Origin: Limnobacter olei
GTDB lineage: Bacteria > Pseudomonadota > Gammaproteobacteria > Burkholderiales > Burkholderiaceae_B
Reading direction: 5' to 3'
Length of the DNA stretch: 64,000 nucleotides
Assembly: GCF_029087225.1 (NCBI RefSeq)
Contig: NZ_JARFJD010000007.1
Coordinates: 62,001-126,000, forward strand
Position 1 is the stretch's first letter; each line of letters begins with the position of its first letter. Of the stretch, positions 5,595 to 14,859 are shown in pieces. The notes under the pieces are model-generated. The model made no database searches, had not been told where the DNA came from, and worked only from the letters and a program-made list of their open reading frames with translations. The translations under genes were made by a program, and so were the position numbers.

Positions 5595-8488
5595 TTTCCA
5601 TGCCTATTGCTGTCGCAGACTCATTTCAGAAAACACCTTGGGTGCCCTTTCTGTCGGTGGTGTTGTTGAGTTTTTTTCTGCTGGTGTCTTTTGTCAACTT
5701 GTCGGTGCTAGGCGAAAACAGCCCCCCTGAAGTGCCACTGGTATTCTCGAGCCTTGCTGAAGAAGATGTGCAGGGCAGTTTGTTCAATGTAGTAGAACAA
5801 TTAAAAAACCAAGCTGAGCAGACTGTGCTGCGCACCCACTTGAAAGAGACGCCCTATTGGGTTTATGCAAATGTGTCGCAAACCATGGCACAACAGTATG
5901 AACAAATTTTTTTCAGATCACGGCATGTGGTGCAGTCCAGCTGCTGGCTTGCATACCCCAACGGCACCTTGCAGGAAATTCAGCTGGAGACAAACCAGGG
6001 GCGTGTGGTGTCAGCAAACCTGACAAATCCTGTCAATCTGCAAGGTGTACTTTGCCAGTTCAAGTTCATCGGGCCCGCCAGTCTTGAAATTGGTTTGCAA
6101 ACAGCTGCAAATTTCAATGAAACCATTCTGGTCTCCGAACGCCGCCAAAGTTTTCTTGAGGGTGTTCTTTATCTCATGATCGGCATGGTGGCAGTTGCCG
6201 CGTTCATGACCCGCAGCGTACTGTTTGTCAGTTACGGGTTCTGGCTGTTTGCCAGTCTTCGATTGGTGGCATTGTCGGAAGGTTGGGACCATTCAATTTT
6301 TGGTTTTGATTTGAAATCTGAGCCGCTCATGCGGGCCCGCATGCTGGCCTTGGCCATGTACTTCACCTCAACAGTGCTGATTGTGTGGCACCTGTTTGAA
6401 AACATTCGCCGAGAATCGTGGTTGGGTGTATTGCGCGCCCTGCAGTGTGCCAGTGTAATTCTCACTGCCCTGGCGCTGTTCTCTCCGTACCGCACCTTTC
6501 TGGAGTTGTTTTGGCCCATGAGCTTGGTTGCAGCCTCGGCTGTGGCTTGGGTAGTAATCCAGAATTTTCTGGAGAAACGTGACCGCGTTGCAATTTACTA
6601 CCTCGCGGCGATGTTGATTTCCTTGGCTGGTGCAGTGGCTGAAGTTTTGTCAGCCTGGTTTGATCAACGTTTTCTGCTGCAGTATTTCAACAGTGCCTCG
6701 GTCACGGTGCTGGCCAGCCTCATGACTGCTGTTGCCTTGGCCGAGTTTTTAAGGAAAGCACAATGGCAACAACAGTTGGCAGCACAGGAAATAAAACAGG
6801 CCCACGAGCGCCTGGAGAGTGTTTTTGATATTGCGCCGTCAGCCATGTTTACTTGCACGCGCCATGGTCAATTGATCCACTTCAACAAACAGTTCACCGA
6901 TTTGTTCCTGAATCGGGAGGGCATGCCCACGCTCGACTTTCTTCAGCCGCAGCGCCTTGCTGCGCTTTTTAATTTGCTGGAGCAACCCGGCAAATCATCA
7001 CGGCGTGAATTGCCTGTTGTGGTGGGTGAGGGGCAAACACGTTGGTATGAGCTGGTGGTTAGTCGCGATCACCGGGAACTCGTGGGCGTGGTGGCAGACT
7101 TTACAGCCAGAAAAGACCGTGAGTTGGCCTTGCAGTACCAGGCCACACACGATGAATTGACTGGCGCCCTGAATCGACGTGGGCTGCAAAACATTATTCA
7201 CAACAAGCTGAACAAGCGTGCAGCCAGTTTCACTTTCTTTTGTGTCGATATTCAACAGTTTTCGCGTTTGATCAGCGCATATGGCCTTGCGGTGTCTGAC
7301 CAGTTGCTTCGAGCCTTTCACACTGAGCTGTATCGCCACATGAACGCCCATGGCGAGATTGCACGGCTGCATGTTGATCAATTCGCAATCATGATTCATC
7401 AGAACGACACGGAGCGTGCAGAAGAAGCCTTCAATGCATTTTTGTACAGGCTGGATTCAGTGCCGTTTCAATTTGACGGCAGAAGTATTCAAACCTCTGT
7501 GCTGGCTACACTGGTATTTCAGGGGCTGGTTGACAACGTGCTCGATGTCATGGAAACCGTTGAAATGTCCATGCGTGAGTCCAAGTTCAAGGCCAAACGC
7601 AACAACAAGGTTGAGCGGGTGGTGTTTGAGCAAAACCAGACCCGCAGTTTACTTGATCAATCCAGAACCATTCGCAGGCTCGATGATCAAAAATTGCCCA
7701 CTGGTTTGACCCTGGCGTGGCAACCCATACTGGCTTTGAATGAGCACAACGGACCTTTGTATGCGGAAGCCCTGTTACGGATCAAGGATGAGAACGGCAA
7801 GCTTGGATCGGCCGGGTTTTTGATTGAGGCCTGTGAGCGGGGTGGGCACACCGCATTTCTGGACAATTGGGTATTAAGCCATACACTCGATTTTCTGGCT
7901 CAGCATGCACAGCAGTTAAACAAGTTGAGCGTGTTGAGCATCAATGTCTCACCCGGTTCTTTGAACGATGAAATTTTTCTACAGGACACGTTGGCGTTGA
8001 TTCGCGTACATCAGCAGCACGCCTCAAAGTTGTGTCTCGAAATTACAGAAGTTGGTTCGGTGATCAATCTTCAGGCGGTTCAGAATTTCATTGAACAGGT
8101 GCGCAGCCTGGGCGTGCGCATTGCACTGGATGATTTTGGTGCCGGGTACAGTAATTTCCGGTACGCGATGGACCTGCACGCAGATGTCATCAAGATTGAT
8201 GGATCGATTGTGAAGAACATTTGCCACAGCACGGAAAGCCATGCCGTGATTACTGCCATTGTGGGTTTGGCCCACGATCTGGGTTGCAAATGTGTGGCCG
8301 AGTGGGTCGAGGATTTACATACCCTGCGAGAAGTCAAAGAACTTGGCGTTGATTATGTGCAGGGTTACCTGGTATCCCCTGCAGTAGAATGCGAGCGTTT
8401 CCTGAACTTGAACAGCACACTGGAATTGATGCCCGATCAAAACCGGGCACGTCTGGTTCAATCTGTTTTGGAATCGGTGTCTGCCTGA
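5591..8488 (+). CDS. Membrane PAS-GGDEF-EAL protein, probable c-di-GMP phosphodiesterase
   Basis: 965 residues. A first membrane helix (about 18-36) is followed by a periplasmic region, then a block of about seven helices (187-390), a layout like 7TM sensory proteins. A PAS-like domain (about 405-515), a GGDEF-like domain (515-690) and an EAL domain (700-950) follow. The GGDEF motif is degenerate, HVDQF near residue 594, so cyclase activity is unlikely. The EAL site is intact: EALLR, LEITE, DDFGAGYSNF near 846, KIDGSIV, AEWVE and QGYLVSP. It should hydrolyse cyclic di-GMP in response to a periplasmic or membrane cue. Coupled by overlapping ATGA to the FeeM-like gene. Its 3' end overlaps the opposing MscS gene by 31 bases. 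Confidence 0.9.
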   Translation: MISMPIAVADSFQKTPWVPFLSVVLLSFFLLVSFVNLSVLGENSPPEVPLVFSSLAEEDVQGSLFNVVEQLKNQAEQTVLRTHLKETPYWVYANVSQTMAQQYEQIFFRSRHVVQSSCWLAYPNGTLQEIQLETNQGRVVSANLTNPVNLQGVLCQFKFIGPASLEIGLQTAANFNETILVSERRQSFLEGVLYLMIGMVAVAAFMTRSVLFVSYGFWLFASLRLVALSEGWDHSIFGFDLKSEPLMRARMLALAMYFTSTVLIVWHLFENIRRESWLGVLRALQCASVILTALALFSPYRTFLELFWPMSLVAASAVAWVVIQNFLEKRDRVAIYYLAAMLISLAGAVAEVLSAWFDQRFLLQYFNSASVTVLASLMTAVALAEFLRKAQWQQQLAAQEIKQAHERLESVFDIAPSAMFTCTRHGQLIHFNKQFTDLFLNREGMPTLDFLQPQRLAALFNLLEQPGKSSRRELPVVVGEGQTRWYELVVSRDHRELVGVVADFTARKDRELALQYQATHDELTGALNRRGLQNIIHNKLNKRAASFTFFCVDIQQFSRLISAYGLAVSDQLLRAFHTELYRHMNAHGEIARLHVDQFAIMIHQNDTERAEEAFNAFLYRLDSVPFQFDGRSIQTSVLATLVFQGLVDNVLDVMETVEMSMRESKFKAKRNNKVERVVFEQNQTRSLLDQSRTIRRLDDQKLPTGLTLAWQPILALNEHNGPLYAEALLRIKDENGKLGSAGFLIEACERGGHTAFLDNWVLSHTLDFLAQHAQQLNKLSVLSINVSPGSLNDEIFLQDTLALIRVHQQHASKLCLEITEVGSVINLQAVQNFIEQVRSLGVRIALDDFGAGYSNFRYAMDLHADVIKIDGSIVKNICHSTESHAVITAIVGLAHDLGCKCVAEWVEDLHTLREVKELGVDYVQGYLVSPAVECERFLNLNSTLELMPDQNRARLVQSVLESVSA

Positions 8489-9357
8489 ACGCTGGTCAAT
8501 TCACCATACTCCACCCAGAACCGTTTCACGATTGACTTTTCAAGTTGCCCCCGCTTGTTTAGGGGGCAGGCAAACCGCAGGGTCATGCGCAGGCATTTTT
8601 CGTCGATGCTTGCCCAGAACACTTCAGGCCTGGCCTTGGGCAAATCGACAAAATTGTCACGTTCAATTGCTGAAAAATGGCGTTCGGCTTCCTCTATCCA
8701 GTGTTTTCCAGCCTCGTCGGCCAGTTTCAGCGCAAGCGATTCCGCAGCCTGAATTTTTACAGACTTGTCAAAGTTGAAGTCGATCAGGTGAATGCCGTAG
8801 GAGCCATACACTGAAAGGTTTTTCATGGCTTGCGTGAATACGAGGCTGTTGGGCAATGTCAGCAGGCGGCCGGTTTGTTTTTTCGACGGACCAATTTCAG
8901 CCAGTTCGAAGGTTACAAAACCTGTATTCACCAACTGCCCTGTGAATTGGCCCACTTCAATCGTGCTGCCAATGCGAAGGCTTTTGTTCAGGGAAATAAC
9001 CAAAGCGCCCCACAGGCACAAAATGAATTCTTTGCTGACAATCAACAGCGCACCACCAATGGCCGCCAGGGAAATCAGGAAACCAGTAATTTGCCCTGAC
9101 CACAAAGCAAGTACCAGCAACAGGGCAGTGACCCACACAATGTTTTTACGCCGAACCCAGGTGGCCCGCACATTGCCCGTTTGCGGTGTGGCTCCATTGG
9201 TTTCCCGAAGCAGCCGCCAATGCATGAAGCGGTTGATCATGGCGGCCAACGTCAAAATTGCGATCGACAGGATCAGCTTGCCAAGCCGGCCTTCAAGAAA
9301 ATTGAAAACCTGTTCAACCGTGGGTTCGAGGTCTTTGAAAAATTGAAGAATTTCCAT
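8458..9357 (-). CDS. MscS-family mechanosensitive channel
   Basis: 299 residues. Three hydrophobic helices lie at about 25-45, 75-90 and 92-120. The third carries the Gly/Ala-rich pore-like stretch (SLAAIGGALLIVSKEF) and is followed by the MscS beta domain (RIGSTIEVGQFTGQLVNTGF, then LLTLPNSLVFTQAMKNLS). The C-terminal alpha/beta domain is shorter than in large MscK types. The protein should gate during osmotic downshock, although ion-selective relatives exist. It follows the Kef-type antiporter gene with a 1-base gap on the same strand, so the two are probably co-transcribed. The last codons overlap the opposing EAL gene. Confidence 0.85.
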   Translation of the reverse strand: MEILQFFKDLEPTVEQVFNFLEGRLGKLILSIAILTLAAMINRFMHWRLLRETNGATPQTGNVRATWVRRKNIVWVTALLLVLALWSGQITGFLISLAAIGGALLIVSKEFILCLWGALVISLNKSLRIGSTIEVGQFTGQLVNTGFVTFELAEIGPSKKQTGRLLTLPNSLVFTQAMKNLSVYGSYGIHLIDFNFDKSVKIQAAESLALKLADEAGKHWIEEAERHFSAIERDNFVDLPKARPEVFWASIDEKCLRMTLRFACPLNKRGQLEKSIVKRFWVEYGELTSVQADTDSKTD

Positions 9358-9358
9358 C

Positions 9359-11122
9359 TTAGCTTCTGTTGGCTGCCCGTTGATCTTGCTGGAATATGGC
9401 TTCCAGTTCCTCGCGTCCCTGTCGACCTATTTCAATTACTTTCTCGCTGTCGCCCAGCACTTTGGCTTGCTTGTTCAACAGGCTTTCATCGTGTTGCTTG
9501 AATGTTTCTGCTTTCTGCATGGCCTGGCCGTCGCTGTAGCCCAGGGCATGCAGTGCCTCGGTGGCTGCTTCCAGTGCACCAGCGAACAATTCACGGATCA
9601 CCGAATGCGCACCTGCTGCCTTCAATGCGAGGTAATCGTTTCGATTGTGTGCACGGGCGATGATGGTGATTTTCGGGTAATGATGAACAATGAACTCCAC
9701 AATGGCTTGCGACATCTTCGGATCATCAATCGCCACAATCACGGTGCGAACTTTTGAAATACCCGCGGCTTCAAGAACTTCGGCACGCGAGGCATCGCCG
9801 TAATACACCTGATTGCCGAATTTCTTGACGAACTCAATGTGCTCGGCGTTTTTGTCCAGTGCAGTGAAGTGAATTTGATTGGCTGCCAGAATACGGCCAG
9901 TAACCTGCCCAAACCGGCCGAAACCGAGAATAAGTGCTTCTGATTCGCTGCTGTCAAACTTTTCGATGTTCTCGGGCGCTTTTGCAATTTGCTTGTCGGT
10001 GAATTTTTCAAACCACAACACCGCCGGCGCAGTCAGCGCCATGGAAATACCAATCATCAAATTGACCATGCCTGCGGTACCTTCGCCCAGCAAACGAAGA
10101 TCCATGGCTTGCGCCATGATCACGAAACCGAATTCACCGCCCTGACACAACATCAAACCCAGCATCAGGCCACGCGGGAAAGGAACGCCCGCCAGCATGA
10201 CCAGGCCGATGATGACCAGTGCTTTCAATGACATTAGGCCCAAGGTGCCGAACATCACAGTGAGTGGAGAATCAACCAGTAGACCGAAATTCAAGGTCAT
10301 GCCAATCGAGATGAAAAACAGACCCAGACTCAATCCCTTGAAGGGTTCCACGTCGGCCTCCAGTTGATGGCGAAACGAGGAGTTGGCCAACATCATGCCG
10401 GCCATGAAAGCACCCAAACCCATGGAGAGGTTGACATGTTCCATCACCACCGCAGCGCCCAATACAATCAACAAGGCCACCACAGTCATGATTTCACGTC
10501 CGCCGTAGCGGGACAAAAAGTGCAGGGCTGGGTTGATGAGGTAGCGCGCAAATACAATCAATCCGAGAATGGCAGCAGGTGCAAGCCACCACTGTCCGGG
10601 GTCGGTGTCGGGCTCTATTGGGGCCAAGGCCTGCACGGCAAACAGAATGGGAACAACCGCGAGGTCTTGAAACAGCAACATGGAAAAACCACGCCGGCCG
10701 TCTTCATTGCCCAAGATACCTTTGTCGGCCATCAATTGAATGGCGAACGCAGTCGAGGAAAGGCCCAAAGCCAGGGCGATGACCAAGGCCGCGTTGCTGT
10801 TCATCTCGAACAGGAATGCCAGCACCCCGTAAATGATGCCCGCAGTAATGAACAACTGGCCCGAACCCAGCAACAAGACTTGCGCACGCATGGCCCAAAG
10901 CTTGGCGGGCTCCAGTTCCAGCCCAATGACGAACAGCAGCAAGATGACGCCAATTTCAGAGAAGTGCAGCACCTTTTCCGGGTCGTCGATCAGCCCCAGC
11001 ACTTGGGGGCCAATGATTACGCCAGCTGCCAGATAACCCAAAATTGCGCCCAAGCCCAATTTCTTGAACAGGGGCACCGCCAGGGCGGCAGCCAGTAAAA
11101 AGTAAACAACACTTTCCATCAT
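9359..11122 (-). CDS. Kef-type monovalent cation:proton antiporter with TrkA-N domain
   Basis: 587 residues. A CPA2 antiporter domain of about 12 helices (residues 1-390) includes GYLAAGVIIGP, GLSSTAFAIQLMADKG, LGAFMAGMMLAN and the KefB/C-like LMLCQGGEFGFV. It is followed by a TrkA-N/RCK Rossmann domain (LILGFGRFGQVTGRIL; YGDASRAEVLEAAG) and a charged C-terminal tail. It should exchange potassium for protons, gated by nucleotide and, in the Kef group, glutathione adducts. The start at 11122 (MMESVV) is preferred over a longer in-frame start at 11290 because GAGAG lies just upstream and the longer form overlaps the thiolase gene with a charged non-membrane extension. No KefF/KefG ancillary gene is adjacent. 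Confidence 0.88.
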   Translation of the reverse strand: MMESVVYFLLAAALAVPLFKKLGLGAILGYLAAGVIIGPQVLGLIDDPEKVLHFSEIGVILLLFVIGLELEPAKLWAMRAQVLLLGSGQLFITAGIIYGVLAFLFEMNSNAALVIALALGLSSTAFAIQLMADKGILGNEDGRRGFSMLLFQDLAVVPILFAVQALAPIEPDTDPGQWWLAPAAILGLIVFARYLINPALHFLSRYGGREIMTVVALLIVLGAAVVMEHVNLSMGLGAFMAGMMLANSSFRHQLEADVEPFKGLSLGLFFISIGMTLNFGLLVDSPLTVMFGTLGLMSLKALVIIGLVMLAGVPFPRGLMLGLMLCQGGEFGFVIMAQAMDLRLLGEGTAGMVNLMIGISMALTAPAVLWFEKFTDKQIAKAPENIEKFDSSESEALILGFGRFGQVTGRILAANQIHFTALDKNAEHIEFVKKFGNQVYYGDASRAEVLEAAGISKVRTVIVAIDDPKMSQAIVEFIVHHYPKITIIARAHNRNDYLALKAAGAHSVIRELFAGALEAATEALHALGYSDGQAMQKAETFKQHDESLLNKQAKVLGDSEKVIEIGRQGREELEAIFQQDQRAANRS

Positions 11123-11139
11123 TTTGTCTCTCGATGTTT

Positions 11140-12333
11140 TTAGATCAGTTCGATCGCCAGTGCCGTGGCTTCGCCACCCCCAATGCACAAACTGGCCACG
11201 CCGATTTTTCCATTTGTTTTTTTCAATGCGCCGATCAAGGTACATACAATTCGGGCGCCGCTGGCACCAATGGGGTGACCCAAAGCACAAGCGCCGCCGT
11301 GAATATTCACTTTGTCTGCAGGCAGGTTCAAGTCAGCCATTGCAGCCATGGTCACCACAGCAAATGCCTCGTTGATTTCAAACAAATCAACCTGTGCGGC
11401 GTTCAGGCCGATTTTTTCAAACAGCCCTTGTAACGCACCAACCGGCGCGGTGGTAAACAAACTTGGCTTTTGCGCATGGGTGCTGTGCCCCAGTATGCGC
11501 GCCAAGGGCTTGATTCCCAGCTTTTCCGCATGGCTTTGTTTCATCATCACTACCGCGGCTGCGCCGTCGGAAATGGAAGAACTGTTTGCAGCAGTGACTG
11601 TGCCGCCGTCACGTCGAAAGGCAGGCTTCAATGTGGGTATCTTGGCTGGGTCTGCTTTCAGGGGCTGTTCATCGGTGCTGACGAATTCCGTGCCTTTGCG
11701 GCTGACCACTTCGATTGGTGCAATTTCCCATTGAAAGCTGCCATCCTCTGTGGCCTGCTTGGCGCGAGCCAGCGAGCGGATAGCGAATTCGTCTTGCGCC
11801 TGGCGGGTAAAACTGTACTGGTCTGCGCATTCCTCGGCGAAAGTGCCCATCAGCCGGCCTTTGTCATAAGCGTCCTCCAGGCCATCGAGAAACATGTGGT
11901 CCATCACCTGGCCGTGGCCCATGCGCATGCCGCTGCGGGCTTTGGGCAGCAGGTAGGGTGCATTGCTCATGCTTTCCATGCCGCCTGCCACCGCCACTTG
12001 GGTGCTGCCAGCCAACAGGCTGTCGTGCGCCATCATGATGGCTTTCATTCCGGAACCACACATTTTGTTGATGGTCGTGCAGGCACTACTAAGGGGTAAA
12101 CCGGCCGTTAGCGCGGCTTGGCGGGCAGGGGCCTGGCCTTGGCCTGCAGGCAACACACAGCCCATGATGACTTCATCAACTTTCTCGGAAAGGGTGGGGT
12201 GGCCTGCGCGCAACACGGCTTGTTGAATGGCGTGTGCGCCCAGTTCGCTGGCTGTAAAACCAGACATGCTACCCTGAAAACCGCCCATGGGGGTGCGGGC
12301 GGCCGATACGATCACGATGGGGTCGTGGTTCAT
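11140..12333 (-). CDS. Acetyl-CoA acetyltransferase (thiolase)
   Basis: 397 residues, normal thiolase length. The nucleophilic Cys92 lies in NKMCGSGMKA, the catalytic His353 in GHPIGASGAR and the acid/base Cys383 in SLCIGGGEATA. NEAFA is present in the C-terminal half. It condenses two acetyl-CoA or cleaves 3-ketoacyl-CoA. The acetoacetyl-CoA type (PhaA/AtoB) is likely from the length and motifs, but a degradative role is possible. GGAG lies 9 bases before the ATG, just downstream of an inverted repeat. The Kef antiporter gene follows 17 bases after its stop on the same strand. Confidence 0.93.
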   Translation of the reverse strand: MNHDPIVIVSAARTPMGGFQGSMSGFTASELGAHAIQQAVLRAGHPTLSEKVDEVIMGCVLPAGQGQAPARQAALTAGLPLSSACTTINKMCGSGMKAIMMAHDSLLAGSTQVAVAGGMESMSNAPYLLPKARSGMRMGHGQVMDHMFLDGLEDAYDKGRLMGTFAEECADQYSFTRQAQDEFAIRSLARAKQATEDGSFQWEIAPIEVVSRKGTEFVSTDEQPLKADPAKIPTLKPAFRRDGGTVTAANSSSISDGAAAVVMMKQSHAEKLGIKPLARILGHSTHAQKPSLFTTAPVGALQGLFEKIGLNAAQVDLFEINEAFAVVTMAAMADLNLPADKVNIHGGACALGHPIGASGARIVCTLIGALKKTNGKIGVASLCIGGGEATALAIELI

Positions 12334-12347
12334 GGTGTGGGGTCTCC

Positions 12348-12379
12348 GGGAAAATAGGTGTTATTAATCCTATTTTCCC
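12348..12379. repeat. Inverted repeat between metE and thiolase gene
   Basis: Perfect 11-base arms GGGAAAATAGG and CCTATTTTCCC are separated by 10 bases. It lies between the metE stop and the thiolase start, and ends just before the thiolase ribosome-binding site. There is no U tract on either side, so it is not a classical terminator. It may be an operator or an mRNA hairpin limiting read-through or access to the ribosome-binding site. Confidence 0.6.
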
Positions 12380-12413
12380 GTGCCCACAGGGGTTTTACAC
12401 CCCGGCTCAGCAA

Positions 12414-14762
12414 TTATGCGGCAGTTTTTTCAGGGCTTTTTTCAGCCTTCAGTTCGTCCCGCAATACCTGTGTGGCTTTCACCATAACCGCCAATGCCGC
12501 TTCTGTTTCTTCCCAGCCGCGGGTTTTCAGGCCGCAATCGGGATTCACCCACAGGTTCTCAGGTGGAATAACCTGCGCTGCCTTGCGGATCAGGCGCACA
12601 ATTTCATCCTGTCCTGGCACGCGGGGCGAATGAATGTCGTAGACACCTGGACCAATTTCATTGGGGTAATGGAATTCACCAAAGCCGCGCAGCAATTCCA
12701 TGTCGGAGCGACTGGTTTCAATCGTAATCACATCGGCATCCATGGCCGCTATGGCCGGCAGAATGTCGTTGAATTCGGAATAACACATGTGCGTGTGAAT
12801 TTGCGTGTCATTTCGAACCGGGCTGGCTGAAATGCGGAAGGCTTTGCTGGCCCAGTTCAAATACTCGTCCCAGCGTGCTTTGCGCAACGGCAAACCTTCG
12901 CGGTAGGCCGGCTCGTCAATTTGAATCATGCCAATTCCTGCTGCTTCCAGTTCGGCCACTTCATCGCGTATGGCCAGCGCAATTTGCAAAGCGGTGGTGG
13001 CGCGGGCCTGGTCGTTGCGCACGAAGCTCCACTGCAAAATGGTGACCGGGCCTGTGAGCATGCCTTTTACTGGTTTTTCACTCAGGCTTTGGGCAAAGCG
13101 GGCTACATCCACTGTCATTGCTTTGGGGCGGGATACATCACCAAACAGAATAGGTGGCTTTACGCAACGTGAACCATAGCTTTGTACCCAGCCATTGGCG
13201 GAGAAAGTAAAGCCTTCCAGTTGTTCGCCAAAATACTCAACCATGTCATTGCGTTCTGCCTCGCCGTGTACCAGCACATCCAGGCCGATACGTTCCTGGA
13301 ACTCAATGGCTTGGCGAATTTCCTGGCTGATGTGTTGCCAGTAAGTGGTTTCATCAATCTCGCTTTTCTTGAACCGTGCACGCAAGTTGCGAATGTTTTT
13401 GGTTTGTGGAAACGAGCCAATGGTGGTGGTAGGGTATGCGGGCAGGCTAAAACGCTTGCGTTGCAATTGCTGGCGAATTGCAAACTCGCTAGCACGCTGG
13501 TCGGCAGTGGGAGCCAATGCGGCCAGGCGAGCCCTCACTTCCGGGTTGTTCAGCAAGGGGCTTTGAGCGCGTTGTTTAACTGTGGCCTGGTGTTCATTCC
13601 ACAAGGTGGCCAATGCGCCTGTCAGTGTTTTGCCTTGCAGTTGTGTTTTTGCGGCTTGCTTCAGTAGCTCCAGTTCTTCGAGCTTCTCGATGGCACCAGC
13701 CAGCCAGGGTTTTACAAGCGGGTTTACGGTGGTGTCGTTGCTGAACCGGTAAGGCACATGCAACAGCGAACAGCTGGGTGCTAGCCACACTTCATTTTTA
13801 CCCGCCTCAAATGTTTTGGCGATTTGGTGAAGCGCTGCTTGCAGATTTGTTTTCCAGATGTTGCGACCATCGATCAAGCCGAGCGACAACACTTTGTAAT
13901 TGGGCAGCCAGTCCAATACCAAAGGCAAGTCCTCTTCAGCGCGTACGCAGTCAATGTGCAGGCCGTCTACGGGCAATTTGCACACTGGGCTTGTATGCCC
14001 TTGCGTTGTTGAAAAATAAGTGGCCAGCAAAATTTTTACGCCGCGGCTTTTCAGTTGCAAGTAGCTGCGTTCGAAAGCTGTCAGGTAATTGCCGGGCAGG
14101 TCCAGGCCCAGAATGGGTTCATCCATTTGTACCCATTCAATGCCTTGTGTTTTAAGCTCGGCCAGAATTTGGCCGTACACGGGCAGCAGTTGTTCGAGCA
14201 AGTCGAATTGATCGAAATTTGCTTGTTTGCTTTTGCCCTGGTACAGAAAGGTGAGTGGACCAATCAAACTGACCTTGATGGGGTGGTTCAAGGTTTTGGC
14301 TTGTTCAATTTGTTCTACAAGGCTCGCTGTATGCGCTTTAAATACTGTGTTTGATGTGAATTCAGGCACCATGTAGTGGTAGTTGGTGTCAAACCACTTG
14401 GTCATTTCCAGTGCCCAGGTTTCGTGAACATGGGTACAGCTGTGGTTTTCGGTCGACTTTCCCCGAACCATGGTGAAGTAGCGTTGCAGCTTGGATTGTT
14501 CTGCTTTGAACTCGAAACGTGCAGGTTCGCAACCCAGCAATTGAATGTGGTCTGCCATTTGATCGTAGAAGGCAAAGTCGCCCACAGTAATGAAATCAAG
14601 TCCGGAATCAATTTGGGCTTGCCAGTGTTTCAGGCGCAATTCATGCGCGGTGCCGCGCAGTTCTTCCTCAGTGGTTTCGCCGCGCCAGTGGCTTTCCAGC
14701 GCAAATTTCAATTCACGGTTTTCACCGATTCTGGGAAAACCCAGGGTGTGCGTTTTAATCAT
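12414..14762 (-). CDS. metE: Cobalamin-independent methionine synthase
   Basis: 782 residues, the usual MetE length. It transfers the methyl group of methyltetrahydropteroyltriglutamate to homocysteine, the last step of methionine synthesis in the cytoplasm. The N-terminal barrel begins THTLGFPRIGENRELKFALE. The C-terminal catalytic barrel carries the zinc ligands: His and Cys in HMCYSEFND near residue 660, Glu in ITIETSRSD and Cys in NPDCGLKTR. IGSFPQT marks the start of the second barrel. It is divergent from metR, the arrangement known from E. coli, with palindromes in the shared promoter region. MetR plus homocysteine is expected to activate it. Confidence 0.97.
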   Translation of the reverse strand: MIKTHTLGFPRIGENRELKFALESHWRGETTEEELRGTAHELRLKHWQAQIDSGLDFITVGDFAFYDQMADHIQLLGCEPARFEFKAEQSKLQRYFTMVRGKSTENHSCTHVHETWALEMTKWFDTNYHYMVPEFTSNTVFKAHTASLVEQIEQAKTLNHPIKVSLIGPLTFLYQGKSKQANFDQFDLLEQLLPVYGQILAELKTQGIEWVQMDEPILGLDLPGNYLTAFERSYLQLKSRGVKILLATYFSTTQGHTSPVCKLPVDGLHIDCVRAEEDLPLVLDWLPNYKVLSLGLIDGRNIWKTNLQAALHQIAKTFEAGKNEVWLAPSCSLLHVPYRFSNDTTVNPLVKPWLAGAIEKLEELELLKQAAKTQLQGKTLTGALATLWNEHQATVKQRAQSPLLNNPEVRARLAALAPTADQRASEFAIRQQLQRKRFSLPAYPTTTIGSFPQTKNIRNLRARFKKSEIDETTYWQHISQEIRQAIEFQERIGLDVLVHGEAERNDMVEYFGEQLEGFTFSANGWVQSYGSRCVKPPILFGDVSRPKAMTVDVARFAQSLSEKPVKGMLTGPVTILQWSFVRNDQARATTALQIALAIRDEVAELEAAGIGMIQIDEPAYREGLPLRKARWDEYLNWASKAFRISASPVRNDTQIHTHMCYSEFNDILPAIAAMDADVITIETSRSDMELLRGFGEFHYPNEIGPGVYDIHSPRVPGQDEIVRLIRKAAQVIPPENLWVNPDCGLKTRGWEETEAALAVMVKATQVLRDELKAEKSPEKTAA

Positions 14763-14813
14763 GGTGTTTCTTCTTGTGTGGCAATTAAAACATCATGATC
14801 TGCATAAACGGAG

Positions 14814-14833
14814 TATTATTCAAACGAATAATA
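14814..14833. promoter_or_regulatory. Palindrome in metE-metR promoter region (likely MetR operator)
   Basis: TATTATTC-AAAC-GAATAATA is a perfect 8-4-8 inverted repeat centred in the 96-base region between divergent metE and metR. It fits a LysR-type T-N11-A site. Position and symmetry suggest MetR binding, activating metE and repressing metR. Confidence 0.6.
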
Positions 14834-14846
14834 TTATCGAAAATAG

Positions 14847-14859
14847 TGAATAGAATTCA
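14847..14859. promoter_or_regulatory. Second candidate MetR site overlapping metR start
   Basis: TGAA-TAGAA-TTCA matches the MetR half-site arrangement TGAA-N5-TTCA, although the central base is G where the enteric consensus has T. It overlaps the first base of the metR start codon, a position suited to autorepression. Confidence 0.45.

Noticed and set aside
10364-11098. 244-residue plus-strand frame over the Kef antiporter gene
   Set aside because: His/Gln-rich, typical of antisense frames of membrane-protein genes; the antiporter frame is convincing.
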